Positions 51,952 through 64,000 are shown, numbered from the stretch's first letter. The stretch is DNA of 64,000 nt from Thamnaconus septentrionalis (GCA_009823395.1 CM020518.1:14383501-14447500), one strand, 5' to 3'. Notes: generated by a model from the sequence alone, not told the origin. Numbers and translations are program-made.

Positions 51952-54900
51952 ATAAAGACATATTGTTCAGTTAAAAAAAAAAGTGAAATTCCGCGCACTT
52001 CATGTCAGACTTGTGCACAAGTTTCATTTTTGCTGCATTTCCCTGCCACCAAAGTGTTTCTCCACCCAAAGTCAAATTTGTTTTGAATCTATTTGGCAGA
52101 AACGAAACGTGCATCTGCCCGTAGAAAACAATCTCCTTGACGACAGGGTGCCCTCCTTTGTCTCGCCTGTCTGCGAGTGAATGGGATCTCTCCTTGGCAA
52201 GAACAAAAGCAGCAAAATCAGGTATAGCATAGGTTGAAAGGGGGGGGTTGAGATAAAAGGCCAAGCAGCGGTTGTGAGATTATCAAAAAGGTGAATATTC
52301 ATCCCCCCTTCATTTCATCCTGGCAGGCTTTCATGCAGGCGTGACTGGTGATGCTTTGAAGACGTTTGCCTTGACAGTTAACTGGTATAATTTAGTTCCT
52401 CATCATACTTTCTCACTTCTTCAGTTCAGGTTAACTTTGAGGATTGATTCATATTTTCACAGTTTTCTTTAGTTTTTTTGTTTTAGTTTTTTTTTTTTTG
52501 TATTACATAGCAGCTCAAAGCAAAGTTTGCCTTCTTTTTACGAAGGAAAGAGGGCGAATCTACAGAAAGGACTCAAAGTGGATTTCCCTGTTCCTTTCAG
52601 CAAAGTGAGAAACGCACACGCATACACACACGCATACACAAAAAAAGAGGAGAAACAGTGTTAGGACACTGGTGAGTAATTCCTGAAAGGGCCGGCATTC
52701 ACGACGTAATGATGTATGTGCGTTAATGGAAACCAACATGGGGTGAGGTTAAGTGCATTGTGTGTTCCAGACACAAAGTGGCAGGGGGAAGGCAACTGTC
52801 ATGAGCTCAGCACCACTGCCAGATTCATTTATTCAATTATCTGCCAATGGTGGGGGCAGAGGCGGGCACGGCAATCAGTGGCCACTTAATCTCACCGCAA
52901 ACCACCTTGACGGCTAGCGTAAACACACCAAGGAAAAAAAAAAAAGAAGAGCCGCTAATAAAGATACTTTACGCTGTGTCTTTTGCTGCTCATGCAGTGA
53001 ATATCAATTACAGTGAATTTCCATTTTTGTGTCTCATGTTTAGGTTGGGTAAAAATCCCCACGGGATGCTTCACAGCGGCTCCTCTTCTAACGATACCAG
53101 CAACAATAAGGCCAAAGTTGCCAGTAATGGGAGGGGGGGGTAAAAAAAAAAACACAGCCGTAAAACAGAGCAGCATATAAATGTGCTGCTGCTCTCGCAC
53201 GCTGTTTACCAGCGCTCTGTGATAGCGGTGCTGATGTCAATTGAAATCTGACTATAAACTGGTGAAAGTAGAGCTGGCGGTGGAGGAAAAAGACATCAGA
53301 ACGCACACAAGTGGCACATAAGAACTCACATCTGCCTTTTACTGAGGGCATTTACATGCAAATCAGCAATACTCCAAAATTTACCTGGTAAAGGTTAGAA
53401 TTGTTAGCAATTGTTGTTTTTTTTGTTTTTTTTGGAATTATTATCCTCCCCATAATAATCACTCATGCCGAAGAACAGGAGCAGGAGAGCTGCAACATGC
53501 ACGCTGGAGCAAATGTACTCGTCGGAAGATTCGTCAAAATACAAGGGAACGCTCGGGCTTTTGGTCGGAAAAATTTAAACCGTCGCAAAATTTTGAGCTC
53601 ATTTTAATTTATTTTATCTGTTTTGACTCGACTATTTCAAGACAGCCATATTTAAACAGTATGGACACCCGACTCTGATGAATCGGTGAGCTTTTCCGCA
53701 CAAACACATGGCGACGGCAAGACTTACGCAAACAGCCAAGCAACCTCACGTTGAGCTGTTTGTTTTTACCTCAGGTTGCCACTTCATTGTGCTCACAGTT
53801 CTCCTGCGACCACGTGATCGCGTCCAGCTGCCAGGCCCCTCTGAAATTAGCCCAGCTGACGCAATGAAACCGGTTCAGCTGCCATTCCTGCTCTTTCGCC
53901 TTGAGGGGCCATTACCCCCCCAGAGCGAGCGGACAAGCACGTGAAGATCCTCTGATTACAGAATCCCAGCACACATTCCTGCCTGAGTTTCTTTTCTTTT
54001 TTTTTGCAGCCTCTATTTTTCACCATTTGCCACAAGTTTGTGACGCTGGCCCTGCCCTTCTTCTCTTTGTCGGTGGAACAGAAGTCGCACACTTTTCTTT
54101 GTGCATCAAAGTCTAATTGCAAAATAGAAGCCCCAAAGAAAATAATGTCCACCATTTTCAGTCGTTGCTGATGAAAAGAACTAAAACAGCGTCATTGTGC
54201 ATCTACCATCTCTGTGTTATTCAAAACAGACTGATGAGGAAAATCTCCACTGTCTTTGGAACGCTATCTTTTTTTTTTTCTTTTCTTTTTCTTTCAGGAC
54301 CCGAACAGTGATCTCAGAATGCCGTGCATGTAAAAGATGCTCGCTGACCGAGGAAGGCGGCAATCTGCGCCACTGCGTCGGCTCCCTCCTTTGTGGAGCA
54401 CCTGACATTATTGCATCCTAGCAACCAAATCCGCAGCTTATGCCTTTACATCAGGAGACGGACACCCACTTGCGAGGCGCGCCAGGCTGCGCGGAAAAAC
54501 TGTGAAACTGCCTCCTCTTCCTCTGCCACGTGCCTGGGTGAGACGGCGCTAACCACATTTTGTCAGGCTTTCAAGCCTGCACAATTTTAATTAGCCAAAG
54601 ACGATTCTTTTATTTATTTATTTTTTTTACCTTCCCCAGAGGGAAAAGGGCACCGTCCTTCGCACCCGTGTTTGCGGCGCTCACTCAATCCATTTGGCCC
54701 AGATGAGCGATACAAACGAAACGTTCTTGACTCGTCGGCGAGACTGATGAGAAGCGGCTGCGATTCTCTTTTGTCTCTCTGCGTGTTTCCCTGCCCCAGT
54801 TCCCTCACATACGCACACATGCACACACTGGCGCGTGCACACACACACACACACACACACAAAGCCACAGAAGATTCCATTAAGATTAACCTGTGCGAAA

Positions 54901-55733
54901 ACGGAACAAATTGAAAAACTGAAACTTCATCTTCAGCTCCAAATAAAGTACATGAAGTGGCTGAGTTCCTGTTTTGTCACTTCACTTCCGCTTGATTCTT
55001 CACCTCAACAGATTAAAGGCGTGTGTGTGTGTGTTGTGTGTGTGTGAGTGAGAGAAAATTAATTCCTGAGCCTTTTACCCTCAATACTATGATGCCCTTA
55101 TCGTTGATGTATTTTTTTAAGACCTGGATTCTTAAACAGTTTTGTACACAGAAGACTTCCGTCCTCATCTCTGTCCCACTCGCTCTTCACTTCTATATTC
55201 TATCGTCCTGCGCCTGATCCCAACTTGACATCCTACTGACTTTAAACTAGACAAATGCAGGTCATACTGTTGTACTCTGTGCCGCTCGCATACAAATTAT
55301 ATCAGTAATAATGGCGCAAGGCAGCCCCCGAACCCCAGCCCCTTGAGATAAGTATTTCAACAACGCCTTCAAAAAGGTTTTACCTGCACAGTGCAGTTTG
55401 AGAGTCGGAGTCTCATAAACACATGTCACGGAGCTCCAACTTGACGTATTTTCAGATGGGGCGAACGTTGCACAAGCATTTAATTATGAGGAAAGCGGGA
55501 AGCAACCGCATGGGAAAATGCAGAAGACAAAGAGCCGAGTGCCGCTAACAAGACTGATGCCGCGGTAGCTGTGGTTCATCACCGTCGAGTGGCACGTTTG
55601 CTCGGAAACAAGAAACTGTGGACCGACTTTCTACAGGGAGTTGCTTTAGTTGCTTTAGTGTCAAACTGAGTTGGCAAAGGTTCAGTTCCATGCCTTGCTA
55701 CTGGCAAGAGGACGCCGACTCGCTGTTTCAGTC
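51952..55733. other. no gene seen; several CA/GT repeats
   Basis: Simple repeats: A-run 51972-51981, CA-like 52612-52640, (CA)n 54836-54862, (GT)n 55020-55046. T-runs lie at 52487-52499 and 54271-54279. Otherwise complex sequence with no recognisable exon or transposon. Confidence 0.35.
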
Positions 55734-55771
55734 AGTGCGTTTACATGGCACTAGAGAAATTCGTATTATTG

Positions 55772-55840
55772 CCTTAGTCCGATTATGATCGGAGAACTCA
55801 CGTGCATGTAAACACCTTAGTCCGATTATGATCGGAGTTT
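55772..55840. repeat. local duplication of a subterminal motif
   Basis: CTTAGTCCGATTATGATCGG occurs twice (about 55772 and 55817). GAGAACTCCGATT also recurs here and again at the right end (about 56788). Confidence 0.8.
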
Positions 55841-56003
55841 GAGAACTCCGATTGGAATCGGAGAACTCCGATTGAGACACCCAGATAATGCGATTGGAAT
55901 TTGAATTTCTCTGCCATGTATACGCCTTAGTCGGACGATTAACTGGACAATGCGAGTGCGCACGCGTCACGCCTCCCTCATGACCGCAGAACTACATCGT
56001 CTA

Positions 56004-56182
56004 ACAAAACAGACGGCGCGAAACAACCTGGCAAACGCGAATAAGAATGTTCACATTTGGAGAGAGGATGAGACCGGGGTGATGCTTAATCTTCTAAAAG
56101 AGATGGACATATTAAAATAACGCGCAACGGAGACCTTTTTAAAAAGGTAGCGCAGCAAATGCAGGGCTTTGCGCACCCCTGA
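56004..56182 (+). pseudogene. Harbinger Myb/SANT-like accessory protein, frameshifted
   Basis: The frame reads NANKNVHIWREDETGVMLNL then LKEMDILK and hits TAA at 56118-56120. In the next frame, from 56117, it continues ITRNGDLFKKVAQQMQGFAH and P, then TGA at 56180-56182. The W-x-x-[DE]-E-T-x-x-[ML]-L-x-x-L-K-[ED]-x-[DN]-I-L and T-R-N-G-[DE]-L-F-K-K-V-A blocks are those of the Myb/trihelix-type protein that partners Harbinger transposases in fish (DNA binding and nuclear import of the transposase). A few codons appear to be missing between the two halves. Tryptophan codon at 56058-56060. Confidence 0.75.
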
Positions 56183-56251
56183 ACAAATAGGCATTTGTTC
56201 GTATTTATATTTCTACCTTTTCGTTCACATTTTTTGTTAGTTAGAAGAATT

Positions 56252-56632
56252 TTAACTTTGTAAATAAAAGCACACCAAAAAGATGTTTTTCTGATTTGTT
56301 GTTATTTTGGTAATTTCGCTGTTATTCTGCTGGAAACGGCGTGAAGTGGCACAAGCTTCCTCCACGGTCGGCACTTTAATGAGCGTGTGTATAACTGAAG
56401 ACACCATTCCTTTGCAAAACCTGTACACAAACTCTCCCACCAGTCTGCTAGGAACTCGCATCCAACAAGAACGAGGGTTTCTGGTCCGTAGCGACGGCAC
56501 AAAGCGTAGCATCGAAGACATTGTGTTGTTGTGGCCCTCCAACAGCAGACGACGTTCTAGTCTGCCTTTTAAAATCATCATGAGCACAAGAAATAGGGTA
56601 CACCTTATCTGCAAAGTAAGTAACACGTACAT
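56252..56632 (-). pseudogene. Harbinger transposase fragment before the DDE domain
   Basis: The minus-strand frame reads RNPRSCWMRVPSRLVGEFVY, RFCKGMVSSVIHTLIKVPTV, then EEACATSRRFQQNN. The V-Y-x-x-C-K ... I-x-x-P-T-x-E-E-A ... R-F pattern resembles the helix-turn-helix and linker that sit just before the catalytic G-x-I-D-G-T-H segment of Harbinger transposases. That catalytic segment is absent: the frame ends in unrelated sequence. Convergent with the Myb-like remnant, separated by about 70 bp. Confidence 0.6.
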
Positions 56633-56849
56633 TATGTACTATCGTACATATAATGATTTAATATGTCAACCGAAAGCAGCTGACCAGCTGAAAAGACTCA
56701 CTCCACCCCCTAGTGTTGGGAGGAGGACATGTTCCCGTCAATAATTCGAATTTCTCAGTTGCATGTATACGGGGACAAGGTGAGAACTCCGATTGGGCGA
56801 GAAAACCGAATTATTGCTTAGTCCGATTAAGCTCTGCATGTAAACACAT

Positions 56850-57693
56850 TGAGTGTTGCTCCTCGTAGCAGCAGCCTCAAGCTGGTGCTAACCAACAGTG
56901 AACATAGTAAAATGGAAGCCGCAAGTTGTGTCAGTGGGTTTGTATGTTTGTTTTTTTGGATAAAACAGTGTAATATCGACACAAGGTTTGTCACAGTAAA
57001 GTTTGTTTGATGAACCAGGTAGCAGCGTCACGTTCACATAAGGCAGTGCCCCTTTCAAGTCGCATCATAATACTCCAATTAAGAGTTTTCTATAAAATGG
57101 TGTGTTTTTTTGTGTGAAGGCACTAACATTTAAAGGAAATATGCAGTGATTTGATTTTAATTATCTTGTTGCTGGCCATCACTAAAGAACTTATTTCTTT
57201 GTTTGCCAACATCTTCTCTTTGGGGATCTCACACGTCTGTGTTGAAGCCAATCTCAGTTTCTTGTACTGCCGTGAATCTTTTTATCCATTGTGGTTTGTA
57301 AAATATGGCGATTTGAAGCCAAAGCTTCACCGAAACTTGGAAAAGAGGGCAGGCAAATATTCTTTATTCTGTTTGTGGTCCTTAATGGAGGGTCAGAGCG
57401 GCTCAGTTTGCGGTTCGAACCATTTCTCAAGAGTGCCGGCGCAAGGCAGATCGCATTTTGATTGCCATCTCCAGACTGAGCAATCACTTGTGACAGCTGT
57501 GGCAACAGTGGCGCAAGGGACATTAGCCGCAGTGCCAAAGCTAATTGTTGAAACTATTTGAGTTTGATTTAAACCGGCCCTCGTTTTCCTTGTCCATCTA
57601 GTGACATAATGGTGAGTTACGCCGTGCGTTGAAAAGTTTGATTTTTTTTTACAGCAGGCCTAGTTTGGATTTGGTCTCTTTTTATGCCAATCA
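56850..57693. other. no gene identified; open frame 57151-57561 unassigned
   Basis: A 136-codon + frame (57151-57561) starts in a hydrophobic stretch and has no recognisable motif. 57370-57560 is complex, non-repetitive sequence. I treat it as noncoding. Confidence 0.3.
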
Positions 57694-57775
57694 CATGGCG
57701 GCATGGTGGTTTCAGCGGTTAGCACTGTCATGGGTTCAAATACAGGGGTCTGGGGCACTTTCTGTGTGGAGCTTT
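57694..57775 (+). mobile_element. SINE head fragment
   Basis: GGCGGCATGGTGGTTTCAGC, GGTTAGCACTGTC, GGGTTCAAATAC (B box) and TTTCTGTGTGGAG. The tRNA-like head of the 28926 SINE family, + orientation, with an internal deletion. Confidence 0.7.
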
Positions 57776-57934
57776 AAACTTTAAACTTCTATAATGATGG
57801 CAAAATATGGCACAATTCATATTCATCCTCTCAAATCACATTCAATTAGACATTGTAGGCAAGAACTGTCAAAGCCATCCCATATGTGTTCAGCACATCC
57901 TGACTGATTTTCCTGCACTAGTGATGTTCTTGGC

Positions 57935-58860
57935 CTCTCCGAGTGACTTCCTGTGCAGTCGGGAGTGAGACAGGGGTGCATCATCTCTCCCATCCTCTTC
58001 CTTGTCGCCATAGACTGGATCACCACCAACACCACAGCTGACAGACCCAGAGCCAGGAATCCAATGGAGCCTATTCTCCCAGCTGGAAGATTTTGACTTT
58101 GCTGATGATCTTGCTCTCCTGTCAAGCAACCATTACGACATGAGAGGCCTAACTACTTTGCCAGACAGGTTGGACTCAGCATCAACCCCTCCAAAATACA
58201 AATGTTGTGCGTCAACTCCATCCCCACAGCACCCATCATTGTTGATGGGAAACAACTTGAGTTTGTGGAAGATTTCACATATTTGGGCAGCATCATCAGT
58301 AAGGACAGCGGGGAGACAAAAGACATCAAAGCAAGGCTGGGAAAGGCTCAGGGTGCCTTCTCCCAACTCCGGTAAATCAAAAGTGCTCATATACAACAGC
58401 AACGTCAAGTCTGTTCTGCTGTACGGTTCTGAAAGCTGGAGAGTGGTCAAAACAGATACGAGGAGAATGGAAGTGTTCCACAACAGATGCCTCAGATGAA
58501 TACGCCAGATCATCTGGGCCAATGCTATCTCAGACAATCAACTGTACAAACAAACAGGGAACCGGAGGATCAATAAAGACACTACACACAGACCCCTGAG
58601 ATGGCTCAGACATGGACTGAGGATAGAGCAGGACCACATCCCTAAAGTGGCTGTAAGATGGACACCACTTGACAAAAGAAAACCTGGGAGACCCAAAACC
58701 ACCTGGCGCAGAACTGTGACAAAAGAGCAGGAGCAGATGAATCTACCATGGGGAGAGGCACAACGTGCTGCCAGGGACCGACTGCAATTGAGATCGCTCA
58801 TTGAAGCCTTATGTCCCATTGGGGATGAAGAGGAATGCTTTTGGAGCATGCCAGTAGGTT
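57935..58860 (+). mobile_element. LINE C: RT and C-terminal end of a third non-LTR retrotransposon
   Basis: A 3' segment of a LINE unlike A and B, on the + strand with frameshifts. Blocks in order: VQSGVRQGCIISPILFLVAI and DWITTNTTAD (RT palm); WSLFSQLEDFDFADDLALLS with an intact FADD box (codons 58098-58109); VGLSINPSKIQMLCVNS; EFVEDFTYLGSIISKDSGET; SVLLYGSESWRVVKTD (about 58410-58460); and a C-terminal AVRWTPLDKRKPGRPKTTWR then WGEAQRAARDR. The K-R-x-x-G-R-P-x-x-T-W-R-R tail is characteristic of one animal LINE group whose name I cannot assign with certainty. The endonuclease end is missing. Confidence 0.8.
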
Positions 58861-61173
58861 ATTTCATGAAGCTGGTTATAATGGAGTTCACTGCAGAAAT
58901 AAGTCAGTGACCCCAAACTTTTGAAGGGTGGTATATGTACGTTGTGGATGACTGTTAAGGTTCCTGGAGTCCATATATAAAAAACATCTTTGAGACAAAA
59001 TCAGCCTTTAGTTTGAGTCCTGAGGTGAGGTGGAGTGTTGAGATGGAGAAAAGGGGTCCAGCGTTTTTTGATTGTTTGTTTGTTTTAAGGCAGATCTGAA
59101 CCATGTATAATTTTAATTTCCCTGAGGGAGTCAGGGGAGTCAAGTTTAGTTTAAGTCTAAGTATATACATACATGCTTTGGAATGCAACCTCAGTCTAAC
59201 TGTCACCATCCAGACTTTCAGTCATCACAATTCTGGTGCTTCCGGGAGTGCGAGTTACTCGCCAGAACACGGCAGACAGCTGTGACGGAAGTCGTCGGCG
59301 CGAGGAGACAGTAAGCATGGCACCCCGCCACCTATCAGAGCAGCGCCAAGCGACCGGCGCACTCGCCACTCAAACCGTTGCTTCCGTCAGAGAAACGTGT
59401 CGCCTGCCATGATCGTCTTGCCCTGAGAGTGCTGTGGAGAGGCGCTGACGGATGTGGTCAAAGGGATTTGGATAAAATGGGTTTCCATGAAGCCGCTCAC
59501 GTCACAATCCCACCAACCCTGGCTCTGACTCTGTAGCTCCTTCTCACACACACACACACACAAAAAAAAAAAAAAAATTAGGAAATGTTCTGTGCGTCCT
59601 CCTCAAACTCCTCCATCTGCTTGTGCTTTTCTTGACATGAGCTGCACAATGACCTGAAAATGAAAACGCCAACCTTGGTGGCATCTGTGAGCAGATATGT
59701 ACACGCAACTCGCTACGTTGAGCTCCTGCATGTCCATCACTTCCATGCCATGGCCATTTCACACTCCAGTCAGAATGATCACGAATTCCGAATTAAGTGC
59801 CAACACAGCAGTGTGAATGTTTCACAAGAGCAACAGCAAGAAGAGCTTCCTGTGCACTGACAACTAGTGGGACTGGCCCTTGAGCTGAACGCACTGTGCC
59901 TCCGTCAAGAGAAACTACAGGCCAACGACGTTAGCAAGAATCAAAGTTGAAGCAATGCTGGGTCTGCAGCATGGGCAAGTAGTACTACTGTCCATTTACT
60001 TTCATGAAACTTCAAATGTGAATGGTTAAAGATTTTAATACCTATTTTTGATAGTGATCTTGCACAGTTTAAGAAAAACTGAAATGGAACTATTTTCAGT
60101 TTGGATTAAAGAAAAATTAAAGAGCACGTCGCACATTTCGAGAACCAATGTTGGGATATTGCTAAAGGAGTAGTTTTGGGTTTTAGTTAACTACCTATAG
60201 CCAATCAGAATGAAATATGCCAATGCAAAAGTACAAAAGTCTCCAATGTTTGTAAGCTCTATTTTTCAATTTATTTAATGGCTGGTAAAAGTATCTTCTA
60301 TAACTATAACTTACAAGCCTTACATTGCAGGACAACTTCAGTCATTCAGTCAACTCCAGGCGTTCCTCACTGTAGTAGAGCAAGTGTGCATTTTCTCATA
60401 AAAACAGAAACTTCATTAACGTCAGACTGTTGCACTTTCATACAGTTTAAAAGTGCAAAATTTTTGTACAAGTTATCAATTTGTCCCTTGAATGTGCACA
60501 GCTTGTGCTTTACATAAGGCGAAAAGGATCAGCGATAACAGACACCAGTTATTAATTTCATTAATTTATTTTTTACGCTGTACCTAACAGGAAAACATGA
60601 GTCAACGCATGAGCAGTGTCTATTCTCTTTCCTGCAGTTGCGCAAAGTCTGCACCACACCACTGGATTGTGTTACGTGACTGGAATCCAGTTCGTGACCG
60701 TTTGAAAAGTGGAGATGGGATGGTAATGTACAGGTGCTGCACACAACATTTTCAACCCCCGACAGACGTGTGGGCTTTGGAGAGTCTCGAATAGAAAAAC
60801 GCTAAGTGGTGTTCAAAACATTTATTTTTTTAATATCCAGGCACTCTTGGTCAATTGCCAAACAACTTTTTCTGCACCATCTCACTGATTTTAAAAATGG
60901 CAAAAATAGAGATAAAGAGATAAACCCATCTTGATCATAAACCATGTGTCTGAATTTTGTTTTTGTCACTAAAATAATCAACAAAAATGTATATGTCATT
61001 AAAATATGTCTGATTTTTTTATTTCCACACTATTCTGTTGCTTTTTTTTCATCTATACATTTTATAACCAATCAGACATTTAGAACGGCCTCTGATGTCG
61101 ACAGGTTCAACTGTCCAGTTGACATGTCCAAACTTTGCAGCTCACAAAAAATGGCACCATCAATGACTGACCA
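58861..61173. other. no gene seen
   Basis: (CA)n plus poly-A at 59548-59577. Otherwise AT-rich sequence without coding or transposon signature; short ORFs (for example 60529-60744 on the minus strand) lack motifs. Confidence 0.35.
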
Positions 61174-61491
61174 ACAATTCATTCATTCATTCATTCATTT
61201 TCCATACCCGCTTCTTCCCGAGCTCAGGGTCACGGGGGTCTGCTGGAGCCTATCCCAGCTGTCATAGGGCGAAGGCAGGGTGACACCCTGGACAAGTCGC
61301 CAGTTCATCGCAGGGCCACATAGAAACAGACAACCATTCACACTCACATGCAAACCTATGGACAATTTAGAGTGTTCAATTGACCTCACATGCATGTTTT
61401 TGGAGTGTGGGAGGAAGCCGGAGAACCCGGAGAGAACCCACGCAGACACAGGGAGAACATGCAAACTCCACACAGAAAGATCCCAGGCCTA
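61174..61491 (-). mobile_element. SINE copy, head missing, (TTCA)n tail
   Basis: Minus-strand copy of the 28926 SINE family. CTTTCTGTGTGGAGTTTGCA, GGGTTCTCCGGCTTCCTCCC and CAGCTGTCATAGGGCG-type body are in the same order, ending in a (GAAT)n tail (61174-61198). It stops abruptly at GGCCTGGGATC (61491), so the tRNA-like head is missing: a 5'-truncated insertion. Confidence 0.8.
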
Positions 61492-64000
61492 ACCAAATAC
61501 GTCCAGGAAAACCTGACAAATCCGGTTGCCACCAAAGCTCGGTGAAGGCATTTGCTGATGGCCGCAGGCACTTTCTTGCTGAGGCAAAAATTGCACCACT
61601 TGCGTTTGGGAAGCAGCGAGTAAAAATCGACTTTGTTGAAAAGTCTCAACGGCCACAGCTGAGAATCTCACCATGTTTTGGAGGTGAAATATTCTAATGC
61701 TTCGGGTGGGGAGCAGGGTCTGTTTGGGTACTGTTTGGCATGAATTTAATCAGCAATCCAAGGGCAAAGAACAAATGCCGTGCTCGTCTTTGTATTGATC
61801 AAAGAGCGCACATCAATAGTAATCGCATTCTACCTGGTTGGTAGACCTTACGAGAAGCACATTTGTGAATGCTGACATGCTGCTTCCATGGGGTAACTGG
61901 ATGCACTGAAGATGGCGGTTCCACTTGACAACCTAAAGGGGCAATGTGCAATTTTTCACCATTTTTTTCACAGCTAGAGACCTGTGGGTAAGCCTAAATC
62001 CGGAGGGTCGACTTCTCTGAAGGGTCGTCTTCTCTTCAAGGGACTCAGCGTGTGTTTTATACTATTTGCTTGTGTTCCTGAAATTGTCACACATTTGCCT
62101 GTCGCAGGGGCGGTTGTTTCTTGTTACTTATAATAGTAGTAGGACAGCTGTTCCAATAGGTGTGAGCAGGCAGAGATTTATATGCTCTAGCATGCACACA
62201 GACGGTTCGGCTTTCTAGAGGATATGGAGGGCTTGAAATCCACAGTCACAGAGGCCACGAGATGTGACGCTATTCCAGTTTTGACTCAGCGATAATAAAA
62301 CTGTGATTTAATGTAGAAAGGCCTCCACATGTTTATGCTAGTTTGCACAAGGTCAGCGAGAATGCAATTCTGGCCAGAAGGCTACACTTGATATTTCAGA
62401 TAAAATAAAAAAAAAATAAAAAAATGGAAATTACCATCGTGCTAAGTACCCAGAGGGTGACTGCATAACTCCCGAACAGTTATGCAGATTACAAAATGTC
62501 ACCACAGCCCACATAGACACATAGATTCAGTTTCAATTTTAAGCGATATATATCTTTAAAGCCCACACTGCACAGCTCCTCATCACCTCAATTTCAGGTA
62601 ACCACCTGAGCCAAGAAGGAAGTTAAATGAGCTGAAACAGCATGAGTTGTGATCAAATGTTCCAAAGGTTCAGTGAAATGGCTTTCAAATCAACATTTTA
62701 ATTTCATGAGGATCTTAACTTGAAACCCTGCTGTGCCGTTTAAATAAACAATTCCTCCTGCATTGCCTTTAATAGTCCTAATGTTTGCCTGTGGTAGCCA
62801 AAATCTTTTCTTGTTTACATCATAATTCCACTGTTCCTGAACTGCCCTGGCAGTTATATTGGTTTTCTGGCTTTGCTGCGCCGAATGTACCTTGGACCTC
62901 ACGAAAGGCATCCAGATGCGATAGGGATGTTTGAACTGACATTTAATGTCTTTCAATTATCCAGCTTAAGCCATTAGTGCTCTGCCGTGCTGAAAAAAAA
63001 ACCAAAAACGTTTTTTTTTTTTTCTCTATTACAGCATATGCTCTCCAGTTTGTCATCCGGTGAAGGGCACAAGTTCGAATCGCTCCCTCCGGGAGTTTTT
63101 CTAGCCCCTGTGTGTAACCGCAAAGATGCATGGCAGCTCGGTGGGCCCTGCAGGGAAGAGCAATGTGAATTGTTCTGCATGCAGATGACTGATTGCAATG
63201 TTCCGAGTCAAAGGCAATGAAGGGCACAAAGCATCAGTGTCATTTGGTAACCAGCTCTGCGTCAGTGTCAATCCAACAGAGTGTTCATCTGCATTTTCTT
63301 TGAATCCTGACTGTTGACAGCACCTCCCCCGTGTGGACGACATTCTTTTGTGTTTCTGATTCAATTATTTGAAAGGAAAAAAAAAATTGGGCTTCGTGGG
63401 GCAGAGGACAATCCGTTTGGCATGCTTGTGCTCGGAAATATTTGGTGGCTCCGCCAGGTTGTTCTCAGATAACCAACAAAAAAAACTTAGCCCGTCTAGC
63501 CTCAAGGCTACAAGAAGTGAATTTGAATGGGCCACATTCTCAGCTATTTGCCTCCTGGCGCCATCATTCCTAAAACTAAAATCAAATTAAATAGCCTTTA
63601 TTTTCTAGTCGCATGCGGCAAATCAGCTTGATGAATATATGTCCGCAAAGCTATGCTCACTGCCATGACCAAGACTTCGGGGAAACACGGCTCGCAGGAT
63701 CAATTTGATCGCATGCTGGGTAGATGTCCCACAGTCAAATGTTTTTTTTTGTTTGCCGCCGCTGCGTATTGACGAAACTTCATAGGACAGGATGAGCGGT
63801 GGCTTGTTATGATAATGTGACCTTATATGCTTGACTGACCTCTTTTTTTCCCCCCGCAATATTGAATTATTAATATGCCTGGTCACAATCCATGTCGCAT
63901 TTAACATGCACCATTTAGCCCAATTTAGACTGCAACCAGGCCTGAAGCCTTTCTTTCTTTATAAGCTGACATGTATAGACAAATTACTTTTAAGAAAGCG
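61492..64000. other. no gene seen
   Basis: 61935-61955 (AAAGGGGCAATGTGCAATTT) resembles the end of a small DNA transposon without a visible partner. T-run 63010-63022 and A-runs 62406-62424 and 63372-63386. No recognisable coding region. Confidence 0.35.

Larger units (their letters stand above)
55735..56849. mobile_element. second PIF/Harbinger family, two-gene remnant
   Basis: The ends are imperfect inverted repeats: GTGCGTTTACATGGCA on the left and, in reverse complement, ATGTGTTTACATGCAGA on the right. GCATGTAAAC and CTTAGTCCGATTA words recur just inside both ends. The interior holds two convergent coding remnants: a Myb/SANT-like protein on + (56004-56182) and a transposase piece on - (56252-56632). 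Autonomous Harbinger transposons carry exactly these two genes. The DDE catalytic core is deleted, so this copy (about 1.1 kb) is non-autonomous. The flanking trinucleotides (TCA-type and TGA-type) are not a clear match, so the exact ends are uncertain by a few bases. Unrelated in sequence to the 906-1863 family. Confidence 0.75.

Noticed and set aside
57151..57561. 136-codon open frame with a hydrophobic start
   Set aside because: No recognisable family; hydrophobic start comes from T-rich DNA; no exon boundaries supported.
63050..63110. Possible tRNA (GTTCGAATC B-box-like word at about 63075)
   Set aside because: No matching A box or cloverleaf arms around it.

Overview
This window looks like vertebrate nuclear DNA, most probably from a teleost fish. 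It is intergenic or intronic and AT-rich. It holds poly-A/T runs, di- and tetranucleotide microsatellites and a dense, mixed set of fish-type transposable elements: L2/CR1-like and other APE-type LINEs, tRNA-derived SINEs, LTR retrotransposon LTRs, and PIF/Harbinger, hAT and piggyBac-like DNA transposons. I could not support any host protein-coding exon, rRNA gene or intact tRNA gene. Every recognisable coding stretch belongs to a broken mobile element.

Layout. 0-2 kb: a 958-bp PIF/Harbinger element with a transposase N-terminus. 3.3-6.2 kb: a degenerate LINE (LINE A). Its N-terminal region carries a textbook 2A-like motif (DVEANPGP), followed by three copies of a roughly 31-residue repeat, then endonuclease, a sliver of reverse transcriptase and the C-terminal tail. 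Part of its interior recurs inverted at 8.1-8.4 kb. 9.3-9.8 kb: a LINE tail and a small poly-A retrocopy with clean 19-bp target duplications. 11.3-12.9 kb: a second broken APE-type LINE (LINE B). 13.1-13.6 kb: a probable LTR. 15.8-16.4 kb: a 650-bp solo LTR with a CTCAG duplication. 19.1-20.4 kb: a hAT end and a 774-bp piggyBac-like element with TTAA duplications, a TATA box and a transposase N-terminus. 21.8 and 23.7 kb: a SINE and an L2 3' end.

24.2-40.4 kb is strikingly poor in transposons: one SINE, one inverted repeat and microsatellites. It may hold noncoding regulatory DNA. 41.4-45.2 kb is again crowded: a 308-bp hAT MITE with a perfect 8-bp duplication, a second copy of the first Harbinger family, a 496-bp TTAA element, a ZBED-type hAT lying against SINE pieces, and a LINE tail. 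46.8-48.8 kb is GC- and CpG-rich. 49.3-49.6 kb is an uninterrupted (TA)140 tract. 55.7-56.8 kb is a second, unrelated Harbinger family that keeps remnants of both its Myb/SANT-like protein and its transposase. 57.9-58.9 kb is the RT and C-terminal end of a third LINE (LINE C). 61.2 kb is another SINE.

The elements do not act together as a system; they record successive insertions and decay. The most interesting item is the 2A-plus-repeat N-terminal module of LINE A. Next come the two-gene Harbinger remnant and the cleanly bounded solo LTR, piggyBac-like and hAT elements. Family assignments rest on motifs read by eye, without database comparison.
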